From Candidatus Nitrospira kreftii (GTDB lineage Bacteria; Nitrospirota; Nitrospiria; Nitrospirales; Nitrospiraceae): DNA of 64,000 nt. Positions 54,602 through 64,000 of this stretch are shown here, piece after piece (positions within the stretch are counted from its first letter, which is position 1; every line of letters begins with the position of its first letter). The notes under the pieces were generated by a model that made no database searches, was not told where the DNA came from, and worked only from the letters and a program-made list of their open reading frames with translations. Location of the stretch: positions 3,704,501 to 3,768,500 of the forward strand of contig CP047423.1 of the NCBI GenBank assembly GCA_014058405.1, given 5' to 3'. The position numbers and the translations under genes are program-made.

Positions 54602-55381
54602 TTGTCGGCTGGAAACTATGAAAGACGTCGGCTGTTTGTGATTCAGCGAGCCGCCCACCTCTGGTCGGTCAAGAAGCCACCTTTTAAGCCGATCACCCTT
54701 GTGCTCTTGCCGGGACTCGATGGCACCGATGTGTTCTTTCGTCCGTTGTTGATGACGTTGCCTGAGTGGATAGCGCCGCTGGTCGTCCACTTTCCACCCT
54801 CAGGGGTAAATGAATACCCCGACTTGCTCCAGATGATTCGTGCCATGCTGGCGGAGACACCGCGTTACTATGTACTCGGCTGGTCGTTTTCCGGACCTTT
54901 GGCGCTCATGCTCGCCCAAGCCGAGCCGGAAAAGGTACAGGGTGTCGTTCTGGTCTCGTCCTTCGTCCGTCCGCCCCGACGTCTCTTCGCGCAGTTGCGC
55001 TGGGCCGCCATCACACCCGTGGTTTGGCTTCTCCGTTTTGGAAAGAGACTTCCTGTCTGGCTTTCGCGAAGCTCGCACGATCGGCTGCGACTAGATAAGA
55101 CGGAAACATGGAAACGGGTAAACGCTGAGATGATCGCGGCACGCATTCGCACGCTCCTCGATGTGGATGCGCGACATCTGTTGAAGCACTGTCCCTGTCC
55201 GGTGCTGTGTGTCGTTGGAGGAAACGACAGGATCGTGCCGTACGATAATGTAGAAGAAATGGCTCGCATACGTGAGTCGGTTCGTGTGCGAACGATTACC
55301 GGCGAGCATTTCGCTATTTATACCAACCCGACGGCCGCGTTAGCCGCGATCACGGAGTTCATCATAACGGAAACCCGTTGA
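54602..55381 (+). CDS. Alpha/beta hydrolase
   Basis: A 259-residue protein. The oxyanion region LLPGLDGTDVFFRPLL, nucleophile elbow YVLGWSFSGPLALML (serine), late aspartate region CVVGGNDRIVPYDNVEEM and histidine GEHFAIY complete a serine hydrolase triad. There is no signal peptide; a positively charged patch near LRWAAITPVVWLLRFGKRL could bind membranes. The start is TTG 54602 or GTG 54638, both weakly supported. It diverges from the LpxH-like gene. Confidence 0.8.
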   Translation: MSAGNYERRRLFVIQRAAHLWSVKKPPFKPITLVLLPGLDGTDVFFRPLLMTLPEWIAPLVVHFPPSGVNEYPDLLQMIRAMLAETPRYYVLGWSFSGPLALMLAQAEPEKVQGVVLVSSFVRPPRRLFAQLRWAAITPVVWLLRFGKRLPVWLSRSSHDRLRLDKTETWKRVNAEMIAARIRTLLDVDARHLLKHCPCPVLCVVGGNDRIVPYDNVEEMARIRESVRVRTITGEHFAIYTNPTAALAAITEFIITETR

Positions 55382-55555
55382 CGAATGCCTTCTTGATGGT
55401 CGGTTTCTCCTCCATGCGTAGCCTCTCCGTTCCAGTTGCGCCGACGTTGGTTCACGCGGAACCCGTCTCTCACATTGAACGATCCGTCCACTCACATCCC
55501 CACAAAAGCGCACATAATTGACCGAATGGTGACACAGCCTTGAGTTGGTTGTTAC

Positions 55556-56584
55556 ATGACCCTGCTACCATATACAGGCGTTTACCTTAACCAAGAAGCT
55601 GCCTCATGGCACAGGGTGACACAGATGTACGATGGTGCCACGCCTCGCGGTACTCAATGGCAACGGCTGTTCTCTCTCTTTGCTGGGCTATCTATTATTA
55701 TGATCTTCGTGAACGGATGTTCCGTCAAGCGCCTGCTGGTCGACGTTGTAGGGAATGCGCTGACGGGGGACTCTGAGATCTTGGCCTCCGACGATGACCC
55801 GGATCTCATCCGAGAGGCAATTCCTTTTGGCCTGAAGACTCTCGAAAGTTTTCTGGAGAGTTCGCCCAATCATCGAGGCATACTTTTTTCCTCCGCGAAA
55901 GGCTTTACCACCTATGCGTACCTCCTCCAGGATGAGGCCGACCGATTGGAAGAAAACGACCGCCGTCGGGCCCGGCTGCTGCGCGCTCGCATCAAAAGGC
56001 TATATTTGCGAGGCCGTGAGTATGCACTCAGGGGATTAGAGCTCGATCACCCCCAGTTCGAAGCGCTGCTACGACGCGATCAGGCTTCCGTCTTGGCCCA
56101 GACCACAGGAAAGGATGCATCCTTTCTCTATTGGGCTGGTGTGTCTTGGGGCGGTGCTCTCTCTGCCGGATCGGACGATCTCGCATTAGTCTCCGAAGCA
56201 CCACTGTTTGCCGCTTTGGTGCGCCGAGTCGTAGAAGTAGGCGAATGGTACGAAGCGGGAGCCGCGTACGAATTTCTCATCTCATACGAAGCAAGCCGTC
56301 TGGGCGGCAGCGCCGGTCTGGCTCGTGAGCATTTTCGCCGTGCGCTGGCACTCACGGATACTCCGCGCGCCTCCCTGTTCGTGGCGCTGGCGGAAGGCCT
56401 CTCGATCAAGGAGCAGAACCTCGACGAATTCAAAGCGCTTCTGGAGCGCGCATTGGCCGTCGATCCTGACCGTGAACCGAAAGGGCGTCTTGTCAACGTG
56501 CTGGCCCAGCGTCGGGCCCGGTGGCTCCTCGCGCGCATTCCCGAACTCTTTTTAGATATTGATCACAAGGAGGTCGCCCCATGA
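55556..56584 (+). CDS. TRAP transporter TatT-component lipoprotein
   Basis: A 342-residue protein with a lipobox FVNGC after a hydrophobic segment (LSIIMIFVNGC near residue 52). TPR-like helices follow, with the TatT pattern IREAIPFGLKTLESFLESSP, RLYLRGREYALRGLEL and LYWAGVSWGGALSAGSDD. TatT forms a trimeric periplasmic partner of TRAP binding proteins. It overlaps the next gene's ATG by four bases. The start may be ATG 55625. Confidence 0.85.
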   Translation: MTLLPYTGVYLNQEAASWHRVTQMYDGATPRGTQWQRLFSLFAGLSIIMIFVNGCSVKRLLVDVVGNALTGDSEILASDDDPDLIREAIPFGLKTLESFLESSPNHRGILFSSAKGFTTYAYLLQDEADRLEENDRRRARLLRARIKRLYLRGREYALRGLELDHPQFEALLRRDQASVLAQTTGKDASFLYWAGVSWGGALSAGSDDLALVSEAPLFAALVRRVVEVGEWYEAGAAYEFLISYEASRLGGSAGLAREHFRRALALTDTPRASLFVALAEGLSIKEQNLDEFKALLERALAVDPDREPKGRLVNVLAQRRARWLLARIPELFLDIDHKEVAP

Positions 56585-57575
56585 AACGAACGACCCTCGC
56601 AGGTCTTATTATTACGGCCATCCTCCTCGTGTGTCAGACGGTCTCAGCCGAAACCATCAAATTAGGGACCTTGGCCCCGAACAATTCACCCTATTACGAT
56701 ATCCTGCGAGATCTTGGCGAGGATTGGGCGAAGATCTCGAACGGGTCCGTTCGTCTGCGTATTTACGCCGGTGGTGTGGCCGGCGATGATCCCGACATGG
56801 TCAGGAAAATGCGAATCGGGCACTTGTGGCCGGCTCAGGTCTCTACGAGATCGCTCACGAGACCAAGGCGATCCAACTACCCATGATGTTTCGCGACGAC
56901 GACGAGTGGGATCATGTTCGGACACAGATCGCCGGAAAACTGGAAAAGATCTATGCCGCGAAGGGATTCAGAGTGCTCCTCTGGGGAGACGGCGGCTGGG
57001 TCTACCTGTTTACGCAAAAGCCCGTCGTCCATCCAGATGATCTGAAACCCCTCCGGCTGTTTGTGTGGGCCGGCGATCAGGATAACTTACAGGCGTGGAA
57101 GAATTTGGGCTACCGCGCGGTTCCGCTCGCCGTGAACGAAATTCATTCCGCGCTCCACTCAGGCTTGATCAATGCCTACATCACCACTCCACTCGCCGCG
57201 CTCTCGTTTCAATGGTTCGGCTTGAGCAAGGAAATGACTGACGTGAAGGTGGTCCCTCTTGTCGGCGCCCTCGTGATCGCGGAAAGAAAGTGGCAGGCAA
57301 TTCCCGTTGAAATCAGGGAACACCTTGTTCAATCCTCGCAAGAGGCCGGCAAGCGTTTCCTTGTTCAAATGAGGCAGCATAGTGCCGAGGCTGTCAAAGT
57401 GATGCAACAACATGGGCTCAAGATCCATGCCGTGTCGCCCGATGTGCTGGCCGAATGGAACAAGCGGTTCCGGGCCAATTACCCCACCATCATGGGCGAA
57501 AACGTTCCCCCGGAACTTGTCGCTGAAGTAGAACGGATTCGCGACGAGTACCGGGCGGCAAAGCGTCTTCCCTAA
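56581..57575 (+). pseudogene. dctP: TRAP transporter binding protein DctP, frameshifted
   Basis: The first frame (from 56581) gives a signal peptide (LIITAILLVCQTVSA) and the DctP start ETIKLGTLAPNNSPYYDILR to MVRKMRIG. It then drifts into HLWPAQVSTR and stops at 56886. The DctP sequence resumes in another frame near 56826 as AGSGLYEIAHETKAIQLPMM, running to the stop at 57575 (RDDDEWDHVRTQIAG, VNEIHSALHSGLINAYITTP). A loss of one base near 56815-56828 would explain it. TatT and DctQM on each side are intact, so this may be an error in the sequence. Confidence 0.75.
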
Positions 57576-57659
57576 ACGGGACAGATCGGACATCGTCAAG
57601 CTGGCGGCGGTTCCCCGCCATGCACATCGATGCGGAACGGATAGGACTGAGACAGGCAC

Positions 57660-59483
57660 ATGGCGACGGACAGCACGAGCCGGTTCAACGGGCTCACACA
57701 GGCAACAGCCCTGTTTCGCTGGGGTGAAAACAGCCTGGCAGGGCTCACCTTGCTGCTGATGGCCGGTCTGCCTGTGACAGAAATCGCGCTCCGTGTCCTC
57801 TTCAACACCGGGATTCCTGCTTCTTCCACCTACGTCCAGAATCTGACTCTATGGGTCGGATTTTCGGGCGCGGTGCTTGCGGCGAGGGACGACGGCCATC
57901 TGACTTTTTTCCTCGGGAGAGATCTCTTCCCTCAGGGCACGCACAGTTACTGGGTCGCCTTGATCGCGATGGTCTCAACAGCTGTCGCCGCCAGCCTGAG
58001 CTGGGCCGCGCTGGATTTTGTGCGCGCCGATATGCAGTCGCCTGTGGTCATTGCCGGGTGGTTGCCGACATGGGCGGTGGAAGCGATTCTTCCGGCAAGT
58101 TTCGCCGTCATCGCGGTCCGTTTTGCCATGAAGCCGGAGACCGGGTTGGCCCGACTGTTTGCCTTGCTTGGCATCCCTCTCGCCGCGGGCATCGGGTTTC
58201 TTATGCCGGGGGACTCGCCCGAACTTATGTGGGCGTCGCTCTTCGTCTTGTTTCTTGCAGCGGTTCTCGGGACACCCATTTTTATTATCCTAGGAGGCGT
58301 GACGCTGCTGCTCTTCCGGATGGAAGGAACGAGCGCAGCGGCGATTCCCGTCGAAACCTACCGCCTCGTGGTTTCTCCGTCGATTCCGGCCATTCCCCTC
58401 TTCACATTGGCCGGGTATGTCCTTGCGGAAGGCGGCGCAAGCCGCCGGCTCGTTCGCGTATTCCGCGCATGGTTCGGCTGGCTTCCAGGCGGGCTGGCGG
58501 TCGTCGTGACGATGTTGTGCGCATTTCTTACGACCTTTACCGGCGCATCGGGCGTCACCATCTTGGCGGTCGGCGGGCTCCTGCTTCCCGTTTTGATCGA
58601 GAGCGGGTATCGCAAAAGTTTCTCGATCGGACTGCTCACCAGCTCTGGCTCTGTCGGACTCCTGTTCCCGCCGAGTCTTGCGGTCATTCTGTACGGCGTC
58701 ATGGCACATGTGTCCATACTGGATCTGTTCAAGGCCGGTATCCTGCCCGGCCTCCTTCTGGTGACGGCGGTGTGCCTGTTGGGGATTCGGGAAGCATGGA
58801 GCAAGACCGGGCCGCGGGTCCCTTTTGCGCTGGGCGAAGGCATGACCGCGCTGTGGGAAGCCAAATGGGAGCTGATGATCCCCGTCCTCGTCCTCGGCAG
58901 TTTGTTCGGCGGCTATGGGACACTCATCGAGACGGCAGCCATCACGGCCGTATACACCATGGTGGTGGAGGTACTAATACACAGGGAATTGAATGTTCGG
59001 CGAGACTTTCCCTCGGTCTTGATCAAGTGCCTCACGCTCATTGGCGGCGTCTTTGCCATCCTCGGCGTGGCAATGGGTCTCGCGAATTATCTCGTCGACG
59101 CGGAAGTTCCCATGAGTGCGGCAAACTGGTTTCAAACCCACATCGAGTCGAAATTCGTCTTCCTGCTGGCGCTGAACCTGTTCCTGATTCTAGTCGGCAG
59201 TGTGTTGGACATTTTCTCAGCCATCACGATCGTGGTCCCGTTGATACAGCCGATCAGCCAGGTATTCGGCATCGATCCCCTGCATCTCGGCATGATCTTT
59301 TTGCTCAACATGCAACTGGGATATTTGACGCCGCCGGTCGGTCTCGATTTGTTTTTTGCCTCCTACCGGTTCGGCGCGCCGCTGGCGCAGGTGTTCCGGT
59401 ACACCTTTCCGTTTTTCATCGCCATGCTCATCGTGTTGTTGCTTGTGACCTACGTGCCATGGCTGTCGCTGGCGTTCGTATAA
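57660..59483 (+). CDS. dctM: Fused TRAP transporter permease DctQM
   Basis: A 607-residue permease. About residues 1-170 are the small DctQ part with four helices; about 180-607 are the large DctM part with some 12 helices. Signatures are IFIILGGVTLLLFRMEGTSA, TTFTGASGVTILAVGGLLLP, GSVGLLFPPSLAVILYGVMA and LNMQLGYLTPPVGLDLFFAS. With TatT and DctP it forms a Na+-coupled uptake system for an organic anion; the substrate is unknown. A long open frame in another phase overlaps this gene and is not coding. Confidence 0.92.
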   Translation: MATDSTSRFNGLTQATALFRWGENSLAGLTLLLMAGLPVTEIALRVLFNTGIPASSTYVQNLTLWVGFSGAVLAARDDGHLTFFLGRDLFPQGTHSYWVALIAMVSTAVAASLSWAALDFVRADMQSPVVIAGWLPTWAVEAILPASFAVIAVRFAMKPETGLARLFALLGIPLAAGIGFLMPGDSPELMWASLFVLFLAAVLGTPIFIILGGVTLLLFRMEGTSAAAIPVETYRLVVSPSIPAIPLFTLAGYVLAEGGASRRLVRVFRAWFGWLPGGLAVVVTMLCAFLTTFTGASGVTILAVGGLLLPVLIESGYRKSFSIGLLTSSGSVGLLFPPSLAVILYGVMAHVSILDLFKAGILPGLLLVTAVCLLGIREAWSKTGPRVPFALGEGMTALWEAKWELMIPVLVLGSLFGGYGTLIETAAITAVYTMVVEVLIHRELNVRRDFPSVLIKCLTLIGGVFAILGVAMGLANYLVDAEVPMSAANWFQTHIESKFVFLLALNLFLILVGSVLDIFSAITIVVPLIQPISQVFGIDPLHLGMIFLLNMQLGYLTPPVGLDLFFASYRFGAPLAQVFRYTFPFFIAMLIVLLLVTYVPWLSLAFV

Positions 59484-59580
59484 ATTGGTTTGGTCGGAAG
59501 CCATCAGCACAACAGCTCCTGCACGAACTCAGGCATCCCTAGGAGGAAACTGGTGAACGGCATATTTAAGGGAAATACCC

Positions 59581-60999
59581 TTACCGGCAGGAGAAGTGGC
59601 AATATTCGATGGGACTGGGAGGAGCGCTTAAGGCCATCTTGATGGCCTCGTGCTCGTAACCGAGATCTTCTAAATCCTTCTGCGCGTGGGTAAGCTCTTC
59701 CTCGGTCAGGTAGGCCACGGTATCTGGAATACCATTCTCTTTCAGCGCTCGCAGGATGGCGCCTAAGGTCTCCCGCTCTTCCGGTGGTATGTTCGTCCCG
59801 AGTGGAAATTCGAGCCGACGACGATAGGGACTTTCAAAGGTTTCATTCAACGCCTTGATCGTCTTCAGAACCAGTCGATCCTGTTCCCAGGATTGGAGCT
59901 TGGGGCCTGCACTAGGATGGGTAGCGAACAGCTCCATGAGGGTGATGGCGTTCGTATTCAGCGACCGTCCCACGAACTCCCGTTGAGGCTCCAGCCTCGT
60001 CTCGTTCATCCCCAAATGCTTCGCCACAGATTCGACCATCGCGAAGTTGACCATGAAGCTGTATTGGCCACCGAACTGGCCATAACATGGCTTCTCTGGA
60101 TCATTCAACACGTTCATATCGGCGGTCCCCGCATCGAAGGCGCTGAATCCAATGGCGCCTGGAGCTAAGAGCCGCTTAGCCTCTTTCAGTGTCGCATAGG
60201 CGCCCACATTGACGGGCACTACGACGTCTTGATTGATGCGCTGGAGAAACTCGACGATGGTTTTTCGATAAGACACGTCTTTCCATTCGACCTTGCGATA
60301 CTCCTTCTCCCATACCAACTCGTCAAGGAACGGCGGAAAGGTCTTGAGCAAGTCGAGGTCCTTGCTTTGGAACGCCCGGACAAATGCCGACCAATCTTGG
60401 ATGACCGCATGCAGAGTTTCGCTGAGGTTAGGACGGATATACTCTTCCTCGACGTCGCCTCCGTGTTTGGCCAGCAACTTTGTTGGCAAATCATTCCACA
60501 ATTCATTGCAGAAGATTCGATCAACGCTCCCATCGGCAATTCCATCCACCTCTTCAATCGAGCCACAGGTGGTATCTACACGATCTCGATGTCCCGCCAG
60601 GTCAGGATGAGCCAGCGCCGCGTCCAACACCGGCTGTTCCCAATCGACCATGACGTACCGCACACGAGGATACACTGCGCGTTGTCGATCGAGCACCTTG
60701 AGATGGCTGAGAAAACACGCGGCAAGATTGCCGTTGCCGGGCCCCAGTTCCAGTATGGTTAACTGATCAGAGGACGATGGTGGACGGCTGCCAGCCTTCT
60801 CTCGCTTCGTCACGCGCTCGTAATAATCGGCCGCCAACGCATGGGCCAGCCGGAAGTCCGCCGAGGCGAACGTCTGATAATAGGATCGGAGTTGGTCTCC
60901 CCGCAGCCCATAAAAGAGCTGGTTGAGATGAGTTTGCCACTGATCAAGCGGCTTATATTCTCCGATCAGCTGAGGAAGGGCATCAGCATCTTGCAACAT
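59581..60999 (-). CDS. SAM-dependent methyltransferase, MidA-like
   Basis: A 472-residue protein with SAM-binding motif ILELGPGNGNLAACFLSHLK near residue 85, then YVMVDWEQPVLDAALAHPDL and DRIFCNELWNDLPTKLL. The arrangement resembles the MidA/DUF185 family, whose members methylate arginine of respiratory complex subunits. The C-terminal half is helical and mostly family-specific. It ends 98 bases after the convergent DctQM gene. Confidence 0.75.
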   Translation of the reverse strand: MLQDADALPQLIGEYKPLDQWQTHLNQLFYGLRGDQLRSYYQTFASADFRLAHALAADYYERVTKREKAGSRPPSSSDQLTILELGPGNGNLAACFLSHLKVLDRQRAVYPRVRYVMVDWEQPVLDAALAHPDLAGHRDRVDTTCGSIEEVDGIADGSVDRIFCNELWNDLPTKLLAKHGGDVEEEYIRPNLSETLHAVIQDWSAFVRAFQSKDLDLLKTFPPFLDELVWEKEYRKVEWKDVSYRKTIVEFLQRINQDVVVPVNVGAYATLKEAKRLLAPGAIGFSAFDAGTADMNVLNDPEKPCYGQFGGQYSFMVNFAMVESVAKHLGMNETRLEPQREFVGRSLNTNAITLMELFATHPSAGPKLQSWEQDRLVLKTIKALNETFESPYRRRLEFPLGTNIPPEERETLGAILRALKENGIPDTVAYLTEEELTHAQKDLEDLGYEHEAIKMALSAPPSPIEYCHFSCR

Positions 61000-61137
61000 A
61001 TTCCACGATCACTTCCAATTGGTTTGATGAGGAGGCCGTACAGTGGGCGAAATCCTAACAGATGGCGGGAAAACGTGGCAATGGGCTACTCGCTCGGTTT
61101 ATTGACAGTGCTATTCCGACAGGTGTAGCAGAGAGGC

Positions 61138-61701
61138 ATGGTGTCCAGAGAGTTTCATCTGGCCGGTGGTGTGATGGTGGCCGTTCTGCTGTGGTACTCA
61201 GCCGCGCCTGGCGAAGAGCTCCCCCTCACCGAAAACGTGCCGATCTCGGAGTTTCAAAACCGCACAGAGGACGTCAACGTTTACAATTTCGATGCTCCTC
61301 CACAGGGCATGTTTCGCTCAATCGCCACGGCGGAAGACTTTGAGGAGCGCTTGGGGCCTCTTCGAACTCATGAAATCCTGCCGATCAAACCAACCGAACG
61401 TTTTCGCACTGATGTGGCCGCCATTTTCATCGTGTTCTCGTTGCATCAACATTATCAAGCCTTCACGGTCTTCGGCCGTTGCATGCCCGAACAGGTGGCC
61501 GGTGTCCTGCCCGGGACGATCATCAGCGAAGACGCGATGCATATCGCGTTGGAAGACGAGAGCGGCTATCTGAAATTGTCCGCTCCAAAGACCAGCTGGA
61601 AACCGGGACGGTACAAAGTCGAGATCCATGCAGGCGAGCAAGTGAACGAAATGAGCCTCATGGGCACGATGCGTTTCACTATCGTGGCGTCTGGGAAATA
61701 G
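61138..61701 (+). CDS. Exported hypothetical protein
   Basis: A 187-residue protein with a signal peptide (LAGGVMVAVLLWYSAAPGEE). The mature part shows FIVFSLHQHYQAFTVFGRCM, LEDESGYLKLSAPKTSW and KPGRYKVEIHAGEQVNEM, suggesting a beta-sandwich like those found in Ig-type or cohesin folds. AGAGAGGC before the ATG is a good ribosome site. No family is recognised, and there is no adjacent partner. Confidence 0.6.
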   Translation: MVSREFHLAGGVMVAVLLWYSAAPGEELPLTENVPISEFQNRTEDVNVYNFDAPPQGMFRSIATAEDFEERLGPLRTHEILPIKPTERFRTDVAAIFIVFSLHQHYQAFTVFGRCMPEQVAGVLPGTIISEDAMHIALEDESGYLKLSAPKTSWKPGRYKVEIHAGEQVNEMSLMGTMRFTIVASGK

Positions 61702-61839
61702 CTGAGCCTGCATGTCAAGAAGCCGCAATCTATGTCAGTTGGCGCTTGCGCAATGGCAAGCAGAGAATACCACCCCCTGGCACAGTTATTTGGACGAACT
61801 ATATAATGGCGCTGCTTTCGCTAGCGGGAGAGCCTGCCC

Positions 61840-63903
61840 ATGGTTTCACCTGATATCCCAAATGAGCAGTACCGCGCCCTCCTGAAAGTTTCTGAATCCA
61901 TTGCAGCGCACCATGACCTGACCAAGTTACTTCGCGCTCTCGCCCAACAACTCCCGCGAGTACTCACGTTCTCATCCATGGAACTGGGTCTACACGACCC
62001 AGGCAAGAATGTCATGCGCCTGCACATGCTGGAAGGCTCGCAACCGATGCCTGTGGCGTCGGGCATTGAATGTCCCGTCGAAGACGTTCCCGGTGGGTGG
62101 GTGTGGCAACATCAGCAGCCCTTGGTCTGCATCAACCTCGAGGGAGAGACCCGATTCCCCAAAGTGATGCCGATGATTCGCCAGGAGGGTATCCGGTCAC
62201 TATGCATCGTCCCTCTCACAACAGTGCGCCGACGGCTTGGTGCGATGGGCGTCAGAAACGTGGAAGCTCATCACTACGGACAGGTGGAGCTCGATTTTCT
62301 GCAACTGGTGGCCAAGCAGGTCGCCGTTGCGGTTGAAAACACAATGAACTTCGAACGCGCACGCCGGGCAGAGCAAGAAGCAAGACGCCAGTTGGAGCGC
62401 GAGCGCTTGATGCTGGAAATCAACAACGCCGTCGTATCGCACCTCAGTCTCCGCGACCTCCTGAAGGCCATTTCCCTCAGCCTGCGTCTCGTCATTCCCC
62501 ATGATGCAGCCTTGTTGACACTTCATGAGCCTGGGAGCAATCAGCTTCGCCTTCACGCTCTGGATTTGCACATGTTCGGCACAGTTCCCTTTGAGGAAGG
62601 GGTGCTCATCTCGTTACACGATACGCCCGAAGGACAAGCAATCGCGTCACGTCAATCCGTTCTAGTAGGTCCTCTCGTTGATCTCACCCGGTTCTCATCC
62701 CCTTGGGTCCGGCACGCGGTTGAGAACGGCGTCAGATCTGGGTGTGCGGTTCCCCTGATCACACACGACCGTACCGTTGGGGCACTGAGCGTCGTAAGTG
62801 CGAACGAAAATGCGTTCAGTGAAGCGGATGCCGGGTTGCTCACCCTGTGCGCCAAGCAAATCGCCATCGCGGTCGAGAACGTACTTGCTTATCAAGAAAT
62901 TGCAACTCTGAAAGACAAATTGAACAAAGAAAAACTCTACCTGGAAGGCGAAATCCGGAGTGAATTGAACTTCGAGGAGATCATCGGCGAGAGTCCCGCG
63001 ATCAAGCAGGTGCTACAACAAGTTGGCATTGTGGCACCCACTGACTCCACGGTGCTGATTCTTGGTGAGACGGGTACGGGGAAAGAACTGCTCGCCCGTG
63101 CCATCCACGACCGAAGCAAACGACGAGAACGGACCTTCGTGAAATTGAATTGTGCGGCAATTCCGACGGGGCTTCTGGAAAGCGAGTTGTTTGGTCATGA
63201 GCGGGGAGCCTTTACCGGAGCGATCGCTACCAAGGTAGGCCGGTTCGAGTTGGCAGACGGCGGCACCCTCTTCCTCGACGAGGTGGGGGACATCCCCCTT
63301 GAACTGCAGTCCAAGTTGCTTCGTGTGCTGCAGGAGCAGGAGTTTGAGCGGCTTGGCAGTACAAGAACCATCAAGGTCAGCGTGCGGCTGCTCGCGGCCA
63401 CGAACCGAGACCTCGCAGACATGGTGGAGAAGAAACTCTTTCGGAGCGACCTGTATTATCGGTTGAATGTGTTTCCACTCACCGTGCCGGCGTTGAGAGA
63501 TCGCCGCCAGGACATTCCTCTTCTGGTTCGGTATTTTGTCCAACAGTTTGCTCGCCGCATGGACAAGACCATCGACACGATTCCCACCCAGACCATCACG
63601 GCGTTGTCCCGGTACAACTGGCCGGGTAACATTCGTGAGCTGGAAAACTTGATTGAACGGGCCATCATTCTCACCCAGAGTACGTCACTCTATGTCCCAC
63701 TGACCGAATTGAAATCGCAGGCTGGAGATGAAATTCCATCTCCCGCGACGTTGGAGGAAACGGAACGGCAACACATCTTGAGAGTCCTCAAATCAACCAA
63801 GTGGGTGATCGGCGGTCCAACGGGCGCTGCCGCCCAACTCGGCATGAAACGAACGACCCTCCAGTCCAAGATGCAGCGGCTCGGTATCGTCCGCCCCATT
63901 TGA
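61840..63903 (+). CDS. Sigma-54-dependent activator with two GAF domains
   Basis: A 687-residue FhlA-like protein. Two GAF domains (about residues 10-165 and 195-345) are joined by a helical linker. Then comes the AAA+ domain with [16 protein letters not shown] near 409, GAFTGA near 458 and DGGTLFLDEVGDIPLE, and an HTH (AAQLGMKRTTLQSKMQRLG). Unlike the activator at 33041 it has no cysteine cluster in the first GAF domain. TATAAT at 61802-61807 may be a promoter -10, but no good -35 was found. Its target genes are not evident. Confidence 0.9.
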   Translation: MVSPDIPNEQYRALLKVSESIAAHHDLTKLLRALAQQLPRVLTFSSMELGLHDPGKNVMRLHMLEGSQPMPVASGIECPVEDVPGGWVWQHQQPLVCINLEGETRFPKVMPMIRQEGIRSLCIVPLTTVRRRLGAMGVRNVEAHHYGQVELDFLQLVAKQVAVAVENTMNFERARRAEQEARRQLERERLMLEINNAVVSHLSLRDLLKAISLSLRLVIPHDAALLTLHEPGSNQLRLHALDLHMFGTVPFEEGVLISLHDTPEGQAIASRQSVLVGPLVDLTRFSSPWVRHAVENGVRSGCAVPLITHDRTVGALSVVSANENAFSEADAGLLTLCAKQIAIAVENVLAYQEIATLKDKLNKEKLYLEGEIRSELNFEEIIGESPAIKQVLQQVGIVAPTDSTVLILGETGTGKELLARAIHDRSKRRERTFVKLNCAAIPTGLLESELFGHERGAFTGAIATKVGRFELADGGTLFLDEVGDIPLELQSKLLRVLQEQEFERLGSTRTIKVSVRLLAATNRDLADMVEKKLFRSDLYYRLNVFPLTVPALRDRRQDIPLLVRYFVQQFARRMDKTIDTIPTQTITALSRYNWPGNIRELENLIERAIILTQSTSLYVPLTELKSQAGDEIPSPATLEETERQHILRVLKSTKWVIGGPTGAAAQLGMKRTTLQSKMQRLGIVRPI

Positions 63904-63914
63904 TGACGATTACT

Positions 63915-63928
63915 TCGGCACGTGCCGA
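63915..63928. repeat. Perfect 14-base palindrome
   Basis: TCGGCACGTGCCGA is identical on both strands and lies 12 bases after the stop of the sigma-54 activator. No T-run follows. It could be a short hairpin ending the transcript or an operator for the next gene beyond the window. Confidence 0.5.
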
Positions 63929-64000
63929 CGGCTAGGCAAACGCGCTCGTCAGTGAAGTCCCCCCTCACATAGCCACCATCTCTGTTCAGCCTGACAATCC

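Noticed and set aside
57851-59542. A 563-codon plus-strand frame overlapping the DctQM gene in another phase.
   Set aside because: DctQM in its own frame has clear TRAP signatures and membrane helices; the alternative product is Arg/His-rich and lacks any domain.
61779-61807. A promoter for the second sigma-54 activator using TATAAT at 61802.
   Set aside because: No credible -35 hexamer lies 16-18 bases upstream.

Overview
The window looks like a chromosomal segment of a Nitrospira-type bacterium (phylum Nitrospirota). This is a judgement from the protein repertoire, the roughly mid-50s % GC, and the presence of a guanidine hydrolase locus, two FhlA-like sigma-54 activators and split ATP synthase genes. 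No rRNA, tRNA, complete transposase or CRISPR array was seen.

Layout. 0-3.7 kb: the 3' end of larC, a Na+/Ca2+ antiporter, pdxA, a small hypothetical and ksgA, all overlapping and co-directional. 3.7-9.7 kb: a two-gene MotAB/ZorAB-like proton-channel pair, a small lipoprotein, a response-regulator diguanylate cyclase, a beta-helix protein, a YbgF-like TPR protein and a DUF2726 protein. 9.6-16.8 kb: anmK, a zinc/manganese-type ABC importer (znuACB order), an outer-membrane-type protein, a GNAT acetyltransferase, a zinc ribbon and rluD. 16.9-22.0 kb: the F1 sector of ATP synthase (atpHAGDC) without F0 genes, interrupted by two long intergenic hairpins.

22.2-32.9 kb is an accessory, partly decayed region. 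It holds a HEAT protein, three toxin-antitoxin loci (RelE/XRE, a broken BrnTA, HigBA), a frameshifted DUF2130 gene, a 1041-aa PLD-helicase-DUF3427 protein, a DUF4143 ATPase between 87-bp direct repeats, three copies or fragments of a DUF1810 gene, a REP-like palindrome and a pair of 21-bp inverted repeats. 33.0-38.6 kb is a sigma-54 module: an activator with a cysteine cluster, a twin dyad element, a -24/-12 promoter, then MOSC, cysteine hydrolase, SnoaL-like, exported alpha/beta hydrolase and DUF1348 genes.

38.7-43.9 kb: envelope genes on the minus strand (OmpA lipoprotein, mscL, DUF481, AsmA). 44.5-47.6 kb: a guanidine locus on the minus strand, made up of a sigma-70 promoter, a guanidine-I (ykkC) riboswitch, a terminator, an APC permease and a GdmH-type hydrolase. 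47.7-49.7 kb: a ribosome-associated protein and two hypotheticals. 49.9-54.3 kb: a probable envelope-lipid operon (LpxH-like phosphoesterase, a membrane aminotransferase fused to an Mpo1/DUF962-like domain, a glycosyltransferase). 54.6-64 kb: an alpha/beta hydrolase, a TRAP transporter (TatT, frameshifted DctP, fused DctQM), a methyltransferase, a secreted hypothetical and a second sigma-54 activator with two GAF domains.
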